NCBI GenBank assembly: GCA_027490595.1
Contig: JAIXXU010000065.1
Span: 1 to 8,205 of the forward strand
DNA: 8,205 bases
Direction: 5' to 3'
DNA from: Pseudomonadota bacterium
GTDB lineage: Bacteria; Bdellovibrionota_B; Oligoflexia; Silvanigrellales; Silvanigrellaceae
Made by a program: the position numbers and the translations under genes. Below the pieces are notes generated by a model. The model saw only the letters and a list, made by a program, of their open reading frames with translations. It was not told the DNA's origin and made no database searches. Positions 5,483-8,205 of this stretch are shown one piece after another (within the stretch, counting starts at the first letter, position 1; each line of letters begins with the position of its first letter).

Positions 5483-5494
5483 TAAGGAGAATTT

Positions 5495-5857
5495 ATGTAT
5501 CGCATGACAAACAGAAGAAAAGTTAGAAAATTTCGTAAAATGAGATTTTGGAGGCAACGTCTCCAAAATCTTTCAAAACCAAGGCTATGTGTTTACAGAA
5601 GCAATAGCCATATTCAAGCGCAGGTTATTGATGATACCAGCGGTAGAGTCTTAGCTTCAGCGAGTTCCTTCGAAGGCGAAATGAAAAAGTTGGGTCTTTC
5701 CGGCAAAAAAATTGCTTCAGAGGTTGGTTCGTTAGTAGCCAAAAGAGCTCTTAAAACTGGCGTAACTGCTGTTGTTTTCGACCGTAACGGATTTACTTAC
5801 CATGGACGTGTGCAAGTTCTTGCTGACGCGGCCCGTGAAGCTGGCTTATCATTCTAA
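5495..5857 (+). CDS. rplR: 50S ribosomal protein L18
   Basis: A complete L18 of 120 residues (family 117-120). L18 binds 5S rRNA and with L5 carries it into the central protuberance. The basic N-terminus [20 protein letters not shown] (1-20) is the flexible 5S-binding tail. [20 protein letters not shown] (28-47) and [20 protein letters not shown] (95-114), then EAGLSF, are classic L18 signatures. AAGGAGA (5484-5490) sits 4 bases from ATG 5495; another ATG at 5504 would be 13 bases away and is less likely. It follows the structured gap described before it. Confidence 0.97.
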   Translation: MYRMTNRRKVRKFRKMRFWRQRLQNLSKPRLCVYRSNSHIQAQVIDDTSGRVLASASSFEGEMKKLGLSGKKIASEVGSLVAKRALKTGVTAVVFDRNGFTYHGRVQVLADAAREAGLSF

Positions 5858-5876
5858 AACTCTGAAGGAATTCAAA

Positions 5877-6365
5877 ATGCAACCCACAAAAGAAAGAGAT
5901 GAACAAAAGAAAGATCGCTTTGAAGACCGGGTGGTTAGTGTTGCTCGCGTGTCCAAAACCGTCAAAGGTGGACGTCGCATGAGCTTCTCTGCTCTTGTTG
6001 TCGTTGGTGATAAACAAGGCATGGTAGGCTTTGGTCTTGGCAAAGCTGCAGAAGTACCAGAAGCCGTTCGTAAAGCAGTAGCTCAAGCAAAAAAATCATT
6101 GATTAGTGTACCTCTTGAGAAGAATACTATTCCTTTTGTTGTGAACGCTAAATATGGCGCAAGTAGGCTCCTTTTGAGTCCAGCTGCCGAAGGTAAGGGA
6201 ATTGTTGCTGGCGGACCCGTTCGTGCAGTTGCTGAATTGGCTGGTATCCCAAATCTTATGGCTAAGGTTCAAGGGAGCCGCAATCCTCACAATGTTATCA
6301 AAGCTGTGTTTAAAGGCCTAGGCTTGCTTTCTACAACAGAAGAGTACCGCAAGGCTCGTCAATAA
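5877..6365 (+). CDS. rpsE: 30S ribosomal protein S5
   Basis: A complete S5 of 162 residues (family 160-170). S5 lies on the back of the small subunit at the mRNA entry site with S3 and S4, and affects decoding fidelity. The first 15 residues are highly charged. The double-stranded RNA-binding-like domain has [20 protein letters not shown] (15-34), whose VKGGR loop is where spectinomycin-resistance changes arise; it looks wild type. Then come [20 protein letters not shown] (54-73) and the C-terminal [20 protein letters not shown] (103-122) and [22 protein letters not shown] (5864-5870) precedes ATG 5877. An in-frame upstream opening inside rplR is rejected because the chosen start gives standard length. 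Confidence 0.97.
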   Translation: MQPTKERDEQKKDRFEDRVVSVARVSKTVKGGRRMSFSALVVVGDKQGMVGFGLGKAAEVPEAVRKAVAQAKKSLISVPLEKNTIPFVVNAKYGASRLLLSPAAEGKGIVAGGPVRAVAELAGIPNLMAKVQGSRNPHNVIKAVFKGLGLLSTTEEYRKARQ

Positions 6366-6381
6366 TTAAGGAATGCTAACT

Positions 6382-6594
6382 ATGACTCAACGCAAACAAC
6401 AACAGTCTCTCTCATCAACTCATATTAAAGTTACTCTTATTTCTGGATTAGCAGGGCACAGTGAAACAGTTCGTCGTACGTTTCGCTCATTGGGCTTAAA
6501 GAAATTTGGTTCATCCCGGATTCATCCAAACGTGAACCCAATATTAGGTCAAATTAACAAGGTGATTCAATTTGTAAAAGTTGAATCAGTTTAA
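6382..6594 (+). CDS. rpmD: 50S ribosomal protein L30
   Basis: A complete L30 of 70 residues, about 10 longer than the typical 59-60. L30 is a small peripheral large-subunit protein missing from several bacterial phyla, so its presence limits the lineage. The core reads [14 protein letters not shown] (14-27), [20 protein letters not shown] (30-49) and [13 protein letters not shown] (56-68), which fits the family GRPxxxRxTLRxLGLxK and VRGMINKVxHLVxVEE pattern. The extra residues form a Gln/Ser-rich N-terminal tail. I choose ATG 6382 over ATG 6373 because AAGGA (6368-6372) is 9 bases away from the former and abuts the latter. Confidence 0.93.
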   Translation: MTQRKQQQSLSSTHIKVTLISGLAGHSETVRRTFRSLGLKKFGSSRIHPNVNPILGQINKVIQFVKVESV

Positions 6595-6614
6595 TTATCT
6601 GTGTCCCTATTCCA

Positions 6615-6632
6615 AATACCTGCGAGGATATT
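6615..6632 (+). promoter_or_regulatory. Small hairpin holding the rplO ribosome binding site
   Basis: AATACCT (6615-6621) pairs with AGG-A-TATT (6625-6632) around a GCG loop, with one bulged A. The 3' strand contains the rplO SD (GAGGA, 6624-6628) and ends immediately before ATG 6633. The stem is short and AU-rich, so it may only tune initiation. It is visible in sequence; the effect is inferred. Confidence 0.3.
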
Positions 6633-7061
6633 ATGAAACTAGAACATTTAGCACCAAATCCTGGGGCAGCCAAATCCAAAAAGCGCTTAGGTCGTGGTCC
6701 GGGTAGTGGTCTTGGTAAGACCTCTGGACGTGGTGGAAAAGGTCAAACAGCAAGAAGTGGTTCAAGCATAAGAGCCGGTTTTGAGGGCGGTCAAACCCCC
6801 CTTTATCGCCGAATTCCTAAGCGTGGCTTCAATAATGTTACTGCAATCGAATCATTTGCACTTAATCTTCGTGATTTAGCACCCTATGTCGTAGATGGTA
6901 GTCTTGATGGAATGTCTATTTTTCCAAATGGCCGTTTCAAGCTATTGTCTGTTGGTGATGTGCCAGCTAGCTTAAAAGCTGTAAAAAACTGTCACATGTC
7001 TCAGTCAACAAAAGAAAAACTTGAAAAATGTGGTGTGTCCGTTCAGGAGCCAACGAATTAA
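6633..7061 (+). CDS. rplO: 50S ribosomal protein L15
   Basis: A complete L15 of 142 residues (family 144-150). L15 is a late assembly protein whose extended glycine- and arginine-rich N-terminus threads through 23S rRNA. The signatures are [20 protein letters not shown] (1-20), then [20 protein letters not shown] (21-40), and [19 protein letters not shown] (48-66). The C-terminal globular part is more divergent: [20 protein letters not shown] (103-122) then [10 protein letters not shown], where the family usually has a double glycine near the end. GAGGA (6624-6628) is the SD. The stop overlaps the secY start as TAATG, giving the common rplO-secY coupling. Confidence 0.97.
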   Translation: MKLEHLAPNPGAAKSKKRLGRGPGSGLGKTSGRGGKGQTARSGSSIRAGFEGGQTPLYRRIPKRGFNNVTAIESFALNLRDLAPYVVDGSLDGMSIFPNGRFKLLSVGDVPASLKAVKNCHMSQSTKEKLEKCGVSVQEPTN

Positions 7062-8205
7062 TGCAAAAGAGCTCCTCGTGGACGCAAAACGTCCTTGTAC
7101 AAAGGTTTCTTTTCACTGTTATTGCGCTCCTAGTTTTTAGGTTGGGAGTTCATATACCTATCCCTGGTGTTGACGCCAAGGAGCTTTCTTCTTTTGCTGA
7201 TCAGCAAAATGCAGGCTTGCTAAAAATTTTTAATGTCTTTTCCGGTGGCGCCCTGAGCCACTTTTCGGTTCTTAGTCTAGCAGTCATGCCTTACATATCA
7301 TCAAGTATTATAGTTCAGCTTCTTTCTGTTGTTGTTCCTGCATTTGAGCAACTGCAAAAAGAAGGTGGAGTTGGCAGACAAAAACTAACTCGTATGACTC
7401 GTGGTTTCACGGTTATTCTAGCATTTATCCAGGGTTATCTTCTCGCTTCAGGGTTAGAGGCTGCTCGTGGGTTGTCTGGTGGTGCTATTGTTATTGAGCC
7501 TGGTCTTTTCTTTCGTGTGTTGTCAGCAGTTCTCATGTGTGCAGGTAGTGTTTTTGTTATGTGGATCGGTGAACAAATTACTGAGCGAGGTATCGGTAAT
7601 GGCATAAGTCTTGTTATTTTTGCTGGCATCGTAGCTTACCTTCCTCCTGCCCTGGGTCAGTTTGCCAATATGATTCGGGAAAATAGTGGTGTAGTTCTTG
7701 GCCTTTTTGGCCTTCTCATTTTTGTCCTGTTGGCTGTTTTTTTAGTTGTTTTTATTGAACAAAGTTACCGCAAGGTGCCTATTCATCACGCGAAGCGAAT
7801 TGTAGGCCAGAAAGTTATGTCTACCCAGGCATCACACTTGCCTATTAAGGTGAATATGTCTGGTATTATGGCAGCAATCTTTACATCAACAATTTTAGCG
7901 GTTCCCGCTACGTTTTTTAGTTTTAAAAAGAACATTAGCTCTCAGTTGGTCTCTGATTTTCTTCCTGGCCACTGGCTTTATAACGTGTCTTTCGCTTTAC
8001 TTGGTCTTTTTTTCTCGTTTTTCTACGCGTCTATTATTTTTAAGCCTGATGACATTGCTGAGAACCTGAAAAAGCAAAATGCCTATATCCCTGGTATTCG
8101 CCCTGGTTCAGAGACGTCTTTAGCTCTCGATTCTGTGATGACTCGCTTAACGCTTGTCGGTGCTTTTTACATGATTTTTGTTGTTACTGTTCCAACACTT
8201 GTAAT
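7061..8205 (+). CDS. secY: Protein translocase subunit SecY (partial, 3' end missing)
   Basis: The first 381 codons of SecY; the frame is open to the window edge, about 85-90% of a roughly 440-residue protein. SecY is the ten-helix inner-membrane channel that, with SecE and SecG, exports and inserts proteins. Nine membrane segments can be read: near 15-35, 70-90 (after the plug, about 58-68), 115-132, 150-170, 180-198, 211-232, 265-286, 305-327 and 360-381. Hallmarks are FNVFSGGALSHFSVLSLAVM (57-76), WIGEQITERGIGNGIS (168-183), SHLPIKVNMSG (258-268) and YIPGIRPGSETS (342-353). Arg347 matches E. coli Arg357, essential for SecA-driven transport. The N-terminus before helix 1 is shorter than in E. 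coli. AGGAG (7045-7049) inside rplO is the SD. Confidence 0.97.
   Translation, partial: MQKSSSWTQNVLVQRFLFTVIALLVFRLGVHIPIPGVDAKELSSFADQQNAGLLKIFNVFSGGALSHFSVLSLAVMPYISSSIIVQLLSVVVPAFEQLQKEGGVGRQKLTRMTRGFTVILAFIQGYLLASGLEAARGLSGGAIVIEPGLFFRVLSAVLMCAGSVFVMWIGEQITERGIGNGISLVIFAGIVAYLPPALGQFANMIRENSGVVLGLFGLLIFVLLAVFLVVFIEQSYRKVPIHHAKRIVGQKVMSTQASHLPIKVNMSGIMAAIFTSTILAVPATFFSFKKNISSQLVSDFLPGHWLYNVSFALLGLFFSFFYASIIFKPDDIAENLKKQNAYIPGIRPGSETSLALDSVMTRLTLVGAFYMIFVVTVPTLV

Noticed and set aside
5462..5490. GC stem before rplR as a factor-independent terminator.
   Set aside because: No U-run follows and an SD plus intact rplR lies directly downstream.
7435..7629. Minus-strand open frame opposite secY.
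   Set aside because: It lies wholly within clear secY coding sequence, has no recognisable motif or ribosome binding site, and is a shadow frame; other antisense frames in the window are rejected for the same reason.

Overview
The window is a continuous, all-plus-strand stretch of the bacterial S10-spc ribosomal protein cluster. It starts inside the end of rplW (L23) and leaves inside secY. Order: (rplW end)-rplB-rpsS-rplV-rpsC-rplP-rpmC-rpsQ-rplN-rplE-rpsN-rpsH-rplF-rplR-rpsE-rpmD-rplO-(secY start). No gap between genes exceeds about 60 bases. There is no RNA gene, mobile element, CRISPR array or convincing factor-independent terminator, so this looks like one long transcript.

The proteins are bacterial throughout (L14, S8, L18, S3 and SecY are classic bacterial forms). 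SecY reads like a proteobacterial SecY, while S14 is the short four-cysteine zinc form rather than the approximately 100-residue form of enteric bacteria. L29, L22, S17 and L5 are divergent. Together this suggests a deep-branching or little-studied Gram-negative lineage. A deltaproteobacterial or Bdellovibrionota-like relative is my best guess, with low confidence.

The main departure from the textbook layout is that rplX (L24) is missing. In nearly all bacteria it lies between rplN and rplE; here rplN stops at 3594 and rplE starts at 3598. The rplE next to the gap encodes L5 with a basic, low-complexity N-terminal tail of about 40 residues. L24 belongs to the ring of proteins around the polypeptide exit tunnel, and two other ring members in the window, L22 and L29, are altered at normally conserved positions. 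The exit rim may therefore be remodelled in this organism.

Three of the longest gaps (before rplB, rplR and rplO) contain self-complementary segments that hold or abut the ribosome binding site. The best is upstream of rplB, where an 8-bp stem-loop and a loop/Shine-Dalgarno match together fit an H-type pseudoknot. These are candidate translational control sites, not proven ones.

Functionally, the genes supply large-subunit proteins (L2, L22, L16, L29, L14, L5, L6, L18, L30, L15), small-subunit proteins (S19, S3, S17, S14, S8, S5) and the SecY channel that docks at the same exit tunnel. Tight spacing and three start/stop overlaps (rplP/rpmC, rpmC/rpsQ, rplO/secY) indicate translational coupling.
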